From NCBI RefSeq assembly GCF_002240055.1, contig NZ_CP016753.1:1054001-1118000 (forward strand): a stretch of 64,000 nucleotides of DNA, written 5' to 3'. The position numbers and the translations under genes were made by a program. Numbering within the stretch: the stretch's first letter is position 1; every line of letters begins with the position of its first letter. Source of the DNA: Leptotrichia sp. oral taxon 498. GTDB taxonomy: Bacteria > Fusobacteriota > Fusobacteriia > Fusobacteriales > Leptotrichiaceae. Of the stretch, positions 51,811 to 60,442 are shown one piece after another. The notes beneath the pieces are model-generated. The model saw only the letters and a program-made list of their open reading frames with translations. It made no database searches and was not told the DNA's origin.

Positions 51811-51845
51811 AAATCACAGTCATTAATTTGATTGTGATTTTTTTG
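51811..51845 (+). terminator. Cassette C terminator
   Basis: AAATCACAG-TCATTAATTTGA-TTGTGATTT, identical in its core to the terminator at 60042. Confidence 0.85.
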
Positions 51846-51877
51846 TTACAAAAAAAGTGATAAGGCAGGTGGTTAAA

Positions 51878-52327
51878 TTGATTGAAACATTAAAATCTGG
51901 AGAAGTAAGTGCAATAGATTCAAAAACTGGAAAAGTAAGAGTGCTATTAAAAGGCGACGACGATAAAACAACGGACTGGCTTAATGTATTAGTACCTTAC
52001 TCTGAAAGTCATAGTGATAATTATACACTCAGTCTAGGTCAAACTGTTTATTGTTTATTTTTCTCAGAAATGCCTGAGCAAGGAGTGGTGCTTGGCTGTC
52101 CTATGCGAGGTGCTTCTAGCAGCGAAAGCGAAGTTAAAAGGACCTTTTCTGACGGAGGTAATTGGACTTATGACGGCAATACATTGACTTTAAATATTGG
52201 TAAAGTTGTAATTAATGGAGATTTAGAAGTGAGTGGAACGACTACAACTGGTGGAAGTATTAATCTTAACACACATAAACATGATGGAGTAACTGCTGGT
52301 GGAGATATGAGTGGAGGTCCGAAATGA
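51878..52327 (+). CDS. Baseplate assembly protein V (spike)
   Basis: 149 aa from the TTG at 51878 with AGGTGG upstream. OB-fold part (GEVSAIDSKTGKVRVLLKGD, SLGQTVYCLFFSEMPEQGVVLG) and a repeat/beta-helix end with THKHDGVTAGGDMSG, including His residues for metal at the tip. P2 gpV family. Confidence 0.88.
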   Translation: MIETLKSGEVSAIDSKTGKVRVLLKGDDDKTTDWLNVLVPYSESHSDNYTLSLGQTVYCLFFSEMPEQGVVLGCPMRGASSSESEVKRTFSDGGNWTYDGNTLTLNIGKVVINGDLEVSGTTTTGGSINLNTHKHDGVTAGGDMSGGPK

Positions 52328-52854
52328 TAGGAAGTTTTGGAGATGTAATTTTTGAAGCGTCAGAAGATCAGATTGTATCGCTTAATAATCAAATAAGCAG
52401 ATCATACAAGGCTAAAATATCGGAACATCAAGCAATTTACGGTCCTGGAATGTTAAGATTCCAAGGTAGAGATTTACTAGAAGTTAGTTTTACAATGACT
52501 TTAGTATCATCTTTAATACAGCAGACTACTTTAAAAGAAGAACTAGATACAATCAAGAAAATGTTTGAACTTGGAGAGTATGCTAATCTAGTCTTTGGTG
52601 GTCAAGTATTTGGCGAATACCCTTTTTTGATAACAGAATTATCAGAAGAAAGCAGTTATTTTAATAAAGAAGAGGGGGGATTTGATGTTGTTAAGTTGAA
52701 TATTACGCTTAAAGAGTATATTGAAAATCCTAAGTTGTATAATCAATTAATTGAACAAAGAAAAATACAAAAAAATCAGCAAGTCACTGAAGAAAATCAA
52801 GACGACATCGAGAATGAGCAGAAGGAGGCTGTAAATAATGATAACAGTAAATAG
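52324..52854 (+). CDS. Tail protein U (P2 gpU family)
   Basis: 176 aa: FGDVIFEASEDQIVSLNNQI, FQGRDLLEVSFTMTL, VFGEYPFLITELSEESSYF. Family for tail completion. Four-base overlap with V. Confidence 0.85.
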   Translation: MIGSFGDVIFEASEDQIVSLNNQISRSYKAKISEHQAIYGPGMLRFQGRDLLEVSFTMTLVSSLIQQTTLKEELDTIKKMFELGEYANLVFGGQVFGEYPFLITELSEESSYFNKEEGGFDVVKLNITLKEYIENPKLYNQLIEQRKIQKNQQVTEENQDDIENEQKEAVNNDNSK

Positions 52855-53152
52855 CTCTGAAGAAATAAATTATAATCCAAAAAATGTTTTAGAAGAAGTA
52901 GTTACAAATGTAGGAATGATTTTAAGAGTTTGCAAAGAAGAACAGCCACTCAATCGAGATTTTGCATTTGACAGTGATTTAATTGATAAGAACATTAATG
53001 TTGTGCAGAATAGGATCACAAGCCACTTGACTAAAATTATAAGAGAATATGAGCCAAGAGCTGTTTTAAGACAAACTAGAATCATTATGAAAGATACATA
53101 TAATAATGATTTTGACATTGAATTAGGGATTGAGGTGATAAATATTGAGTGA
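52838..53152 (+). CDS. Baseplate wedge protein W (gp25-like)
   Basis: 104 aa with gp25/gpW fold: VVTNVGMILRVCKEEQPLNRDF, LTKIIREYEPRAVLR, DFDIELGIEVINIE. Forms the baseplate ring with J and I. Confidence 0.87.
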   Translation: MITVNSSEEINYNPKNVLEEVVTNVGMILRVCKEEQPLNRDFAFDSDLIDKNINVVQNRITSHLTKIIREYEPRAVLRQTRIIMKDTYNNDFDIELGIEVINIE

Positions 53153-54263
53153 AATATCAAATGAAGAATATGAAATTATAGATGCGGATTCTTGGGAGCT
53201 TAAAAGAGATATGATTAATAAATTCCAAGAATTGAGCGGAAGAAAATTGACAGAAGCGAGTCCAGAAACACTTATTTTTGAAACAGTTGCTTACATGATT
53301 GGATTGAGAGAAGAAAAATACAACGATGAAATGAAACAGAATTATTTAAGATTTGCAAGAAATGAGCGGTTAGATTTGAAAGGAGAATTTTACGGAAATA
53401 GAGGTAAAAGACTCGTAGAACAACCAGCCGTGGCAACATTTAGATTTTATATTACTGATATTCAAGCGACGGACATAATAATTCCAAAAGGGTCAAGGAT
53501 TCAATACAATGAGTTGTATTTTTCGACAGATGAACAATATAAAATAGAAAAAGGTGATTTATATGTAGATGGAATTGCAACTTGCAACACATCAGGAACT
53601 GTTGGGAATGATATTCCAGTTGGACAAATTAACACAATGGTCGATATTTTCCCGCATTATGACAAGGTTGAAAACATTACGGCATCAAATAACGGAGCTG
53701 AAATAGAGCAAGATGACAATTATAGAGCTAGAATCAGAGAAATCCCTGAATCGTTTACAACAGCTGGAAGTAAAGGAGCTTATGAATTTTGGGCTAAGTC
53801 AACAAGTACGAATATTGTCGATGTTGTGGCATACAGTCCAAGCGCAACAAATGTGGATATTTATGTTTTAACTGATTCCTTGACACTTACTAATGAACTC
53901 AAAAAGAGAATCGAAGAAATGTTGAATACTGACAACATAAGACCACTGACAGACAATGTGACAATAAAACAGGCAATAAAGACATCATACACAATTGATT
54001 TTGACTACTACATTGATAAGTCTAATGAAACGCTTGTAAATGTTATTAAAAATAATGTTGAAAAAGCTGTAAAAGAATATAAGACTTGGCAACAAAATAA
54101 AATGGGGAGAGATATTAATCCTGATGAGCTAATAAAATTATTAAAACTAGCTGGAGTAAAAAGAGTTGTGTTAAGAAATCCCGCTTTTAAAGTTTTAGAT
54201 TTTAATGAGATAGCAGAGAATACAGGTGTTACAAGCAATTACTTAGGAGTTGAAAATATATGA
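53145..54263 (+). CDS. Baseplate protein J
   Basis: 372 aa (TTG start). GpJ family: YMIGLREEKYNDEMKQNYLRFA, RGKRLVEQPAVATFRFYI, DDNYRARIREIPESFTTAG and IRPLTDNVTIKQA. Main baseplate wedge subunit. Confidence 0.9.
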   Translation: MSEISNEEYEIIDADSWELKRDMINKFQELSGRKLTEASPETLIFETVAYMIGLREEKYNDEMKQNYLRFARNERLDLKGEFYGNRGKRLVEQPAVATFRFYITDIQATDIIIPKGSRIQYNELYFSTDEQYKIEKGDLYVDGIATCNTSGTVGNDIPVGQINTMVDIFPHYDKVENITASNNGAEIEQDDNYRARIREIPESFTTAGSKGAYEFWAKSTSTNIVDVVAYSPSATNVDIYVLTDSLTLTNELKKRIEEMLNTDNIRPLTDNVTIKQAIKTSYTIDFDYYIDKSNETLVNVIKNNVEKAVKEYKTWQQNKMGRDINPDELIKLLKLAGVKRVVLRNPAFKVLDFNEIAENTGVTSNYLGVENI

Positions 54264-54898
54264 TAACTATTGATGATTTGAATTTAACGGATATAGCAGC
54301 TAAGTCAACTTTGAATGATAAAATAACACTTTGGATTTATGAATCTATAAATTTTGCTATCAAAAAGAAGCATGATGCGATTAAAAGGAAATTTTTCTTG
54401 GAATTATCAGAGTTAAATGATGTAGAGTTAGACTTTTTGATGTGGGAATACCATGTTGATTACATTGACGCAAATATTTCAAAAGAAACAAAGGTTAAAT
54501 TGATTAAAAGAGCGGTTTTTTCACATTTTAATAAAGGAACTGTAGGCGGAACGAAAGAAATATGTGAAATATTATTTGACGGAAAAGTTGGAATAACAGA
54601 ATGGTTTAAATATGGAGGAAAGGCAGGTTATTTTAAACTTAGCACAGATGGAGGAATGTCAAATGACAAAGAGTATAAAAAAATATTAGAAGTGGTAGAA
54701 CAATATAAAAATATCCGTTCCTGGCTTGATGGAATAAGATTTTTAAGAAAAAAAGAAAGAAAAATTAGTTATGGTTTTGTAAGAAGAAGCAAAATAAAAT
54801 ATTATTTAGCTTCAACTGATATAAATATTCCAAATGATTTATTAAAAGCAAATTTTGGAACAGTGCATAGAACAAGAATACTAAGAGAAATAAGATAG
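54260..54898 (+). CDS. Tail protein I (wedge)
   Basis: 212 aa: DVELDFLMWEYHVDYIDANI, then KRAVFSHFNKGTVGGTKEICE, as in P2 gpI. Completes the wedge before the fibre. Confidence 0.86.
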   Translation: MITIDDLNLTDIAAKSTLNDKITLWIYESINFAIKKKHDAIKRKFFLELSELNDVELDFLMWEYHVDYIDANISKETKVKLIKRAVFSHFNKGTVGGTKEICEILFDGKVGITEWFKYGGKAGYFKLSTDGGMSNDKEYKKILEVVEQYKNIRSWLDGIRFLRKKERKISYGFVRRSKIKYYLASTDINIPNDLLKANFGTVHRTRILREIR

Positions 54899-54906
54899 GA
54901 GGAATC

Positions 54907-55860
54907 ATGGCAAAATTTAAAGGATTTATATTAACAGAAAAAGGGAGAGAATTGTTAGCAAAAGGATTGGCGGGAGAAACAATAACATTTACTAAAATGG
55001 CAATAGGAGATGGAACTACAGCAACTTCTGAAAGAGAAATGACAGCGTTGGTTAATCAAATCACAACATTGCCGCTTTTAAATGTAGATACAAAAGGGAA
55101 TGGAACTTGTGAAATTAACGCTTTATTGACAAACAAATCAGTAACGACAGGATTTTATATAAGAGAGCTGGGGATATTTGCTCACGGAAATGATAATGTT
55201 GAAATACTTTATGCTTACAACACTTCAGCAAATGCGGACTATTTGCCACCTTTTTCAGCAAATAATGTAGTTGAGATAGAGTATATAGATACGATAATTG
55301 TGGATCAAGTGGAAAATATTACTGCTACTATCGACCCAGCTGTATCGTATATAACAAAAAAATATGCAGAAGATAATTTTTTAACATTGAAAGATAAGAT
55401 GAAAATGTTGGGGCTAGAATTTGGTGGAAACATACAGGACATTGGCAATAAAACGAAAGGTAAATTTTATTATGACAGTGTAACAAAATTTTACTACGAA
55501 TGCATAGAAGATAACAGTCTAACTTACAACGATTCAGGAAAATTTAGAGCTATTTCTAATAAGCCAATTTCGGATAAAGTGGAAAATTTATTCACATTTG
55601 GAAAAAATTGGATAAAATTTCCTTTTGGGCTAACAATACAATGGGGAACTAATACAGCACCGAATGGAAATGATTTAATAAATCTAAACACACCTTTTGA
55701 GTCAACAGATTATCAGATTGTTGTGTCCGATGACGGTCCCGGAACACATGTAATTGGAACAGTTCCTGTTACCAATGAAGTTTTCAGACTATTTGGAACA
55801 GACCCTGGCAGTTTAAAATACACGAAAACTGGATTTCGCTGGCTGGCAGTTGGATTTTAA
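54907..55860 (+). CDS. Tail fibre protein (active C-terminus)
   Basis: 317 aa. N-terminal phage tail-collar fibre domain (about 1-150: FKGFILTEKGRELLAKGL, FTKMAIGDG, NVVEIEYIDTIIVDQ) attaches to the baseplate. Constant shaft to about residue 224 (KVENLF), then the receptor-binding end to FRWLAVGF. A second end of the same style lies tail-to-tail on the other strand. Confidence 0.88.
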   Translation: MAKFKGFILTEKGRELLAKGLAGETITFTKMAIGDGTTATSEREMTALVNQITTLPLLNVDTKGNGTCEINALLTNKSVTTGFYIRELGIFAHGNDNVEILYAYNTSANADYLPPFSANNVVEIEYIDTIIVDQVENITATIDPAVSYITKKYAEDNFLTLKDKMKMLGLEFGGNIQDIGNKTKGKFYYDSVTKFYYECIEDNSLTYNDSGKFRAISNKPISDKVENLFTFGKNWIKFPFGLTIQWGTNTAPNGNDLINLNTPFESTDYQIVVSDDGPGTHVIGTVPVTNEVFRLFGTDPGSLKYTKTGFRWLAVGF

Positions 55861-56141
55861 TATCCTATAGCAAGCCACCAGAATGTTGTATCAGAAAAAA
55901 TTCCATCTTTTTTTGCCCACGAGCTGAATCCGAAGTTTCCGTCATTTTTAAGACTTACTGAATTTGCTCCACCGCCTATATCTGTTGCTGAAAGAAAAAT
56001 AGTGGCGTTAGGAAACGGCACGCTGTAAGAAAATGGTGTTGCTCTAATTCCGTCTCTTGCATAATAATTTGTAATTCCAAATTTAAAAATTATGTTTCCA
56101 ATTTTAAACTGTCCGTTTTTAAATTCAAACAAATTTTCCAT
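55580..56141. other. Candidate invertible fibre segment
   Basis: The active end (about 55585-55860) and the inverted end (56141-55857) meet in the middle with overlapping stop codons. Sites TGGAAAATTT occur in opposite orientation at 55587-55596 and 56131-56140. A tyrosine recombinase starts 41 bases to the right. Confidence 0.72.
55857..56141 (-). CDS. Alternative tail fibre C-terminus (silent, inverted)
   Basis: 94 aa: starts MENLFEFKNGQFKIGNIIF and ends FWWLAIGY, parallel to KVENLFTF...FRWLAVGF in the active fibre. No ribosome binding site precedes the ATG, so it is silent until inverted. The central residues differ, as expected for alternate receptor recognition. Confidence 0.78.
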   Translation of the reverse strand: MENLFEFKNGQFKIGNIIFKFGITNYYARDGIRATPFSYSVPFPNATIFLSATDIGGGANSVSLKNDGNFGFSSWAKKDGIFSDTTFWWLAIGY

Positions 56142-56142
56142 T

Positions 56143-56166
56143 CTATAATATTAGTAAATATTATAG
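56143..56166. promoter_or_regulatory. Perfect inverted repeat before the recombinase
   Basis: CTATAATATT-AGTA-AATATTATAG, 16 bases before the recombinase ATG. It contains TATAAT on both strands, so it may be a promoter, operator or recombinase binding site. Confidence 0.65.
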
Positions 56167-56181
56167 AGGAGATGATAAAAA

Positions 56182-57135
56182 ATGGAATTGAAATTAATCA
56201 AAGGGAGAAATGCACAGATATATTTAGAGTATCTTAACAGTAGCATAGCAAAGAACGAAGCAACTAAAAACACGACTTACAAGACATATCTTAACAACAT
56301 GAAACAGTTTGTTAAGTATATCAAGAAGTATGAAAACAATCGTTACTTGCTTAGTAAAGATACTTTGAAAATTATTGTGAGCGTATTGGAACGATATATT
56401 CGTTATTGCAGGGAAGTGAAAGGGAATAATGCTAGAACTATCAATAATAAGATAACAGCGATTAGTAGCTTTTACATTTGGTCAGTTAAGCGTGATTTAA
56501 TAGCAACACATCCATTTAGGGATAAATTAGACCGTTTGAAAGTTACAGATGTGGAAAAACGGAGAAATAGTTATTATCTTACAAACAAAGAGATAATAGA
56601 GATAAATATCAAAATGGAAATGGACAAACGGCATGATTTACAAGACAGGATTATATTTAATTTGATAATCGACACAGCTTGTAGAATTACTGCTTTGCAG
56701 TCAATAAAACTAAAAAATATTGACTTGGAGAATGGGATAATAAGTGGAATCGTGGAAAAGGAACAAAAGATTGTAGAGTTTGCGATATTTGAAGAAACAA
56801 CAGAACTAATAAGGGAGTGGTTGAGATGTAGAAATGACAGCGTTGAATACTTACTAGTGACTAAATACAACGGAATATTTAAGCAAATGAGCAAAAGCAC
56901 AATAAGAGATAGAGTTAGAAAAATTGGAAAGTTAGTCGGAATAGATAATTTATATCCGCACTCACTAAGAAAAACAAGCATTAATCTTATTGCAAAAACA
57001 GCTGGGATTGACTTGGCAAGTGAGTTTGCAAATCACAGTGGAACAGATGTAACTAAAAAGCACTATGTTAAGAAAACAAGTGCGAGAGATAGAAAAAACA
57101 AACTGTTAGAAATTCGCAAAAAAGCAGGATTTTAA
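56182..57135 (+). CDS. Tyrosine recombinase, likely fibre-switching invertase
   Basis: 317 aa. N-terminal core-binding domain (about 1-120). Catalytic part with Arg in TACRITALQ (about 173), HSLRKT (His/Arg near 254-257), His near 278 (FANHSG) and nucleophile Tyr in KKHYVKK (about 288). GGAG precedes the ATG. It is far from the phage ends, beside the fibre segment, so it probably inverts it, as Rci does in plasmid shufflons. Confidence 0.88.
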   Translation: MELKLIKGRNAQIYLEYLNSSIAKNEATKNTTYKTYLNNMKQFVKYIKKYENNRYLLSKDTLKIIVSVLERYIRYCREVKGNNARTINNKITAISSFYIWSVKRDLIATHPFRDKLDRLKVTDVEKRRNSYYLTNKEIIEINIKMEMDKRHDLQDRIIFNLIIDTACRITALQSIKLKNIDLENGIISGIVEKEQKIVEFAIFEETTELIREWLRCRNDSVEYLLVTKYNGIFKQMSKSTIRDRVRKIGKLVGIDNLYPHSLRKTSINLIAKTAGIDLASEFANHSGTDVTKKHYVKKTSARDRKNKLLEIRKKAGF

Positions 57136-57371
57136 CAGTAAAAAGTAGAGAAATTTATGAATTTGCACGAAATTTAAAAATACAAATAGTGATTTTCAAA
57201 GACTTTGAGATGATTTTAGTTTATGCTTGCATACATTTTTTATTAAATTACTAAAATCTAAAACACACATAAAGCCAATAAAATCAATAAATATTTTTCA
57301 AAATTCTGTATAAATTCATAAGTTAGCACAGAATAAAAATCATAAAAAAATAAAGAAATGGAGTGATAAAA

Positions 57372-57938
57372 ATGACAGTAATTTACATTTATTTAATTGC
57401 GACAATGGAGTGTATAGCAAAACCAGTTGTCACAACAGTGGGAGAATTCAAAGAAAATCCTATATTATTTTACCCAGACTGGAATGACGAAACAATGAAA
57501 TGGTCTGAAGCATTATTGACTAATCCAGTTGTTGACAAGGAAACTGGGCAATTAAGAGAGATGAATGAATTTGAGAAAGTTAAAGCTGGGAAAAGAATTT
57601 TAGATGACGGAAGTTATTTAGACGAAGAACATAAAACAATTGTAACAATAACAAAGCCGAATGAATATAGCAAATGGGATAAAGACGGTAATACTTGGAT
57701 TGAGGATAAAGCTTTGAAATTGCAATTTTTAAAAAATGAAAGATATAAGAAGCAACAGTCTTATCTGGCATATAAAAAAGAGCTTGCAGAAAAGGAATCG
57801 GAGAAGACAGAGTTTGAGGATTTAGGATTTGATACATCTGAAACAGAAGAGAGAATTATAGAAATAAATTCAGAATTGGACTTATTAAAGACTGAGATAG
57901 CAAAAATGACAAAAGAAATTAAGCAATTAGAAAAATAA
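57372..57938 (+). CDS. Tail fibre-associated protein (possible assembly protein)
   Basis: 188 aa; ATG 57372 with GGAGTG. Beta start (VIYIYLIATMECIAKPVV, EFKENPILFYPDWND), then a coiled coil end (EERIIEINSELDLLKTEIAKM). Position after the fibre suits a fibre chaperone. Not firmly identified. Confidence 0.6.
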   Translation: MTVIYIYLIATMECIAKPVVTTVGEFKENPILFYPDWNDETMKWSEALLTNPVVDKETGQLREMNEFEKVKAGKRILDDGSYLDEEHKTIVTITKPNEYSKWDKDGNTWIEDKALKLQFLKNERYKKQQSYLAYKKELAEKESEKTEFEDLGFDTSETEERIIEINSELDLLKTEIAKMTKEIKQLEK

Positions 57939-57942
57939 ATTG

Positions 57943-58001
57943 AACACAATATATTGTGATTTAATATTTTTATATTTTATTTTTAACCAATATATTGTGT
58001 T
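57943..58001. promoter_or_regulatory. Inverted repeat upstream of the endolysin
   Basis: AACACAATATATTG and CAATATATTGTGTT, perfect 14-bp arms 31 bases apart; CACAATATATTGTG within the left arm is itself palindromic. An operator pair or stem. Confidence 0.65.
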
Positions 58002-58028
58002 TTAAAAAAATTAAAAGGAGTGATTTAA

Positions 58029-58547
58029 ATGGACAGATTTGAGAAAATTTTTGAATATCTCTTAAAAGTAGAAGGCGGATACTCAAATGATAAATATGAC
58101 ACTGGAGGAAAAACAAAATATGGTATTATAGAATCAGAAGCTAGAGAATATGGGTACAAAGGTGATATGAGAGATATGCCGCTTGATATAGCGAGAGATA
58201 TTTATAATAAGAAATACTATCATAGAAATGGACTTGATACTTTAAAATCGGATAAGATAGCTTTATCAATTTGCGACTTTGTAGTAAACGCTGGAAACTG
58301 GGGAACTAAAAAAGCACAGGCTGCACTTAATGAATTAGGATTTGATTTGAGAGTGGACGGAATTTTAGGAGAAAAAAGTTTAGCTGCGTTAAATGAAGTT
58401 GATGAAAATAAATTTTTAGAAAAATATCACGATTTGCAGAGAAGATATTATAAAGTGATAGCAGCAAACAGACCATCGCAAAAAGTTTTTTTAAAAGGAT
58501 GGCTAAACAGAGTGGATAGAAAAGAAAATTATTTAAAATCTCTCTAA
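58029..58547 (+). CDS. Endolysin, GH108 with peptidoglycan-binding tail
   Basis: 172 aa. GH108 catalytic Glu in VEGGYSND (about 15), DTGGKTKYGI (about 24-33), ALSICDFVVNAGNWG, then a binding end with WLNRVDRKENYL. Degrades the cell wall at lysis. No signal peptide, so it depends on a holin. Confidence 0.9.
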   Translation: MDRFEKIFEYLLKVEGGYSNDKYDTGGKTKYGIIESEAREYGYKGDMRDMPLDIARDIYNKKYYHRNGLDTLKSDKIALSICDFVVNAGNWGTKKAQAALNELGFDLRVDGILGEKSLAALNEVDENKFLEKYHDLQRRYYKVIAANRPSQKVFLKGWLNRVDRKENYLKSL

Positions 58548-58589
58548 AAACGGCTTTGACACAGGCTGAATAAGAGCATAATAAGAAAA

Positions 58590-58645
58590 AGGACAATGAC
58601 AATTGAATAAATGACTGTGAAAACTAAAATATTTGTTTTGAGAAA
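58590..58645 (+). repeat. Cassette repeat R4
   Basis: AGGACAATGACAATTGAATA...TGACTGTGAAAACTAAAATATTTG. Starts cassette D. Confidence 0.8.
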
Positions 58646-58673
58646 ATAGTATAAAAATTTTTAAAAAAAGTTC

Positions 58674-58713
58674 TTGACTTTTTACACGGGATAATATATA
58701 ATATATTCACGGG
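58674..58713 (+). promoter_or_regulatory. Promoter of cassette D with CACGGG repeats
   Basis: TTGACT, 17 bases, TATAAT. CACGGG lies at 58685-58690 and 58708-58713, direct repeats around the -10; likely sites of the RHH protein encoded next. Confidence 0.8.
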
Positions 58714-58730
58714 TAGAAAGTGGGTGGAAA

Positions 58731-58904
58731 ATGAAAAAAATCGGACGACCAAAAAGTGATAATCCAAGAAATATAAGATTGGAAATTACTTTGAATAAAG
58801 ATGAAAATGAAAAATTGAAAAGAATGTCAGAAACTTTAAAATTAAGTAAGACAAGTACAATTGTAAAAGGATTAGAACTTTTGGAAAAAGAATTGGATAA
58901 ATAA
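58731..58904 (+). CDS. Ribbon-helix-helix (CopG-like) regulator
   Basis: 57 aa: GRPKSDNPRNIRLEITLNKD, then ENEKLKRMSETLKLSKTSTI. Basic start and RHH fold. Takes the same position in its cassette as the AbrB-like protein takes in cassette A. Confidence 0.82.
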   Translation: MKKIGRPKSDNPRNIRLEITLNKDENEKLKRMSETLKLSKTSTIVKGLELLEKELDK

Positions 58905-58908
58905 AAAA

Positions 58909-59009
58909 ATACCCTCTATCCAAAATGAACAGAGAGTATATAGATAATAGATATCTAACCAATACTATTATACTATATATTCTCTTAAAAAACAAATATT
59001 TTAGGAGGA
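58909..59009 (+). promoter_or_regulatory. Structured leader RNA of the 99-aa gene (copy D)
   Basis: ATACCCTCT/AGAGAGTAT (58909-58939); TATATAGATAATAG/CTATTATACTATATA (58937-58979) with loop CTAACCAAT; CTCTTAAAA/TTTTAGGAG (58982-59007) over the ribosome site. Same plan as 29603-29706, with different paired bases. Confidence 0.65.
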
Positions 59010-59016
59010 AAATTTT

Positions 59017-59316
59017 ATGACACTTAGACAAGAGCTAGGATTTGAAATTACAGAAAGTTTATTGGATGAACACAATCACAAGTTAAAATCAGCAAAAAAG
59101 GTGGTATTTGATTTATTAGAGGAAATGTACGAAATGCTGTCTAAAGAAAATTTAGATAAATTAATGGATTTGGAAGATGCTTTGGGCGAATATTATCAAA
59201 CAATTAAAAGAGAATACTACGAAGCTGGTTCAAATATAGACGCATTAGTTCAAAGAAACTGTGAAAAGGAAGTTGCTGAAAAAGTGGCAAGAATTGAAAG
59301 AAAAAATATAGTATAA
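59017..59316 (+). CDS. Duplicated 99-aa phage protein (copy D)
   Basis: Three residue changes from the copy at 29715 (H to Y near 58, T to A and E to C near 75-82). See copy A for the context. Near identity of DNA as well suggests recent cassette exchange or copying. Confidence 0.8.
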   Translation: MTLRQELGFEITESLLDEHNHKLKSAKKVVFDLLEEMYEMLSKENLDKLMDLEDALGEYYQTIKREYYEAGSNIDALVQRNCEKEVAEKVARIERKNIV

Positions 59317-59328
59317 CGGAGGATAAAA

Positions 59329-60030
59329 ATGGAATTAATTAAAGTATTAGTGGAAAATCAAAACGGAGTATTAGTAACAACAAGTAATAGAGTGGCACAG
59401 GAATTGGGAGTAAAACATTATGATTTACTTGAGAAAATAGACGGATATATAAGTAAATTTAGTTCAACGGAACTTTCCGTTCAATTCTATATACCTAGTA
59501 ATTACAAGGCTTTGAATGGTAGGACAGTAAAAAATTACTTAATCACGGAAAAAGGAATTGCACAATTGGTTGGAGGATATAATGCGTCAGTACCTATAGC
59601 ATTTGATTTAAACGTGGCATACATCAATGAATTTGAGAAAATGAAAAAGGCATTAAAACAACCAAAGCCAATGTCAATACCTGAATTAATAGTAATGCAA
59701 GGGCAATGGATGGTAGAAGCTGAAAGCAGAATGAATAATATCGAGAACAATGTAATTGGACTTGCAAACACTATTGAGAATAATGACAAGAGCATAAAAA
59801 GATTGGAAAATAATCAAAGAAGAACAGTAACAAGCAACCATTTAACAGTAATAGCCTATGCTAATATAAAAGGAATAAAGCCAAAATCATATCACGCACC
59901 TTCGATAGGAAAGAAAGCGACTAAGATATGCAGGGAAAAGGATTTATTAATAGGAACAACGGTTGACAGCCGATACGGACTAATAAATACTTATCCTGTT
60001 GAAGTTTTAGATGAAATATTTTTTGAATAA
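59329..60030 (+). CDS. Rha/ORF6C phage regulatory protein
   Basis: 233 aa. N-terminal Rha-type domain (about 1-105: VTTSNRVAQELGVKHYDLLEKI, TEKGIAQLVGGY), coiled middle, ORF6C end (about 155-230: LTVIAYANIKGIKPKS, ICREKDLLIGTTVDSRYG). Occupies the place that BRO/KilAC holds in cassette A. Confidence 0.88.
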   Translation: MELIKVLVENQNGVLVTTSNRVAQELGVKHYDLLEKIDGYISKFSSTELSVQFYIPSNYKALNGRTVKNYLITEKGIAQLVGGYNASVPIAFDLNVAYINEFEKMKKALKQPKPMSIPELIVMQGQWMVEAESRMNNIENNVIGLANTIENNDKSIKRLENNQRRTVTSNHLTVIAYANIKGIKPKSYHAPSIGKKATKICREKDLLIGTTVDSRYGLINTYPVEVLDEIFFE

Positions 60031-60041
60031 TAATTAACACT

Positions 60042-60077
60042 AAATCACAGTCATTAATTTGATTGTGATTTTTTTGT
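60042..60077 (+). terminator. Cassette D terminator
   Basis: AAATCACAG-TCATTAATTTGA-TTGTGATTT then a T run; the same as cassette C's. Confidence 0.85.
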
Positions 60078-60107
60078 ATGAAAAATAACAAAATAGGAGA
60101 TGATAAA

Positions 60108-60434
60108 ATGGATAAATTAGCAGCAAAAATATATTTAACAGGTAAAATTTTAGAATTGGGAAAGACTTTAATCTATAAAACAGAAATAGCTGCAAAAGGA
60201 AAAGCTGGAGCAGAAAAGTTTAAGCAGGTATATGAAGGCTTCTGGGATAAGCTGGAAGATCTGTTAAAAAAAGAAAAATCAATTGACAGAAAATGGATTC
60301 CTGACTTTGCAGAAGAAATTGGTGAAGAAGTTCTAACAGAAGTTTTAAAAGAAGCCAGAAAGACGTTTGACTTAAAAGTTATACTGCAACAAATTTTCGA
60401 TGAGGAAAAAGCAGGGAACAAAAACATATTGTAG
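60108..60434 (+). CDS. Unknown lysis-region protein, 108 aa
   Basis: ATG 60108 with GGAGATG upstream. Helical and charged (LAAKIYLTGKILELGKTLI, FWDKLEDLLKKEK). No membrane segment. Precedes the holin candidate. Confidence 0.65.
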   Translation: MDKLAAKIYLTGKILELGKTLIYKTEIAAKGKAGAEKFKQVYEGFWDKLEDLLKKEKSIDRKWIPDFAEEIGEEVLTEVLKEARKTFDLKVILQQIFDEEKAGNKNIL

Positions 60435-60442
60435 GAGCATAA

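Noticed and set aside
57136-57371. Possible gene after the recombinase
   Set aside because: No frame with a ribosome site; AT-rich spacer with no clear structure.
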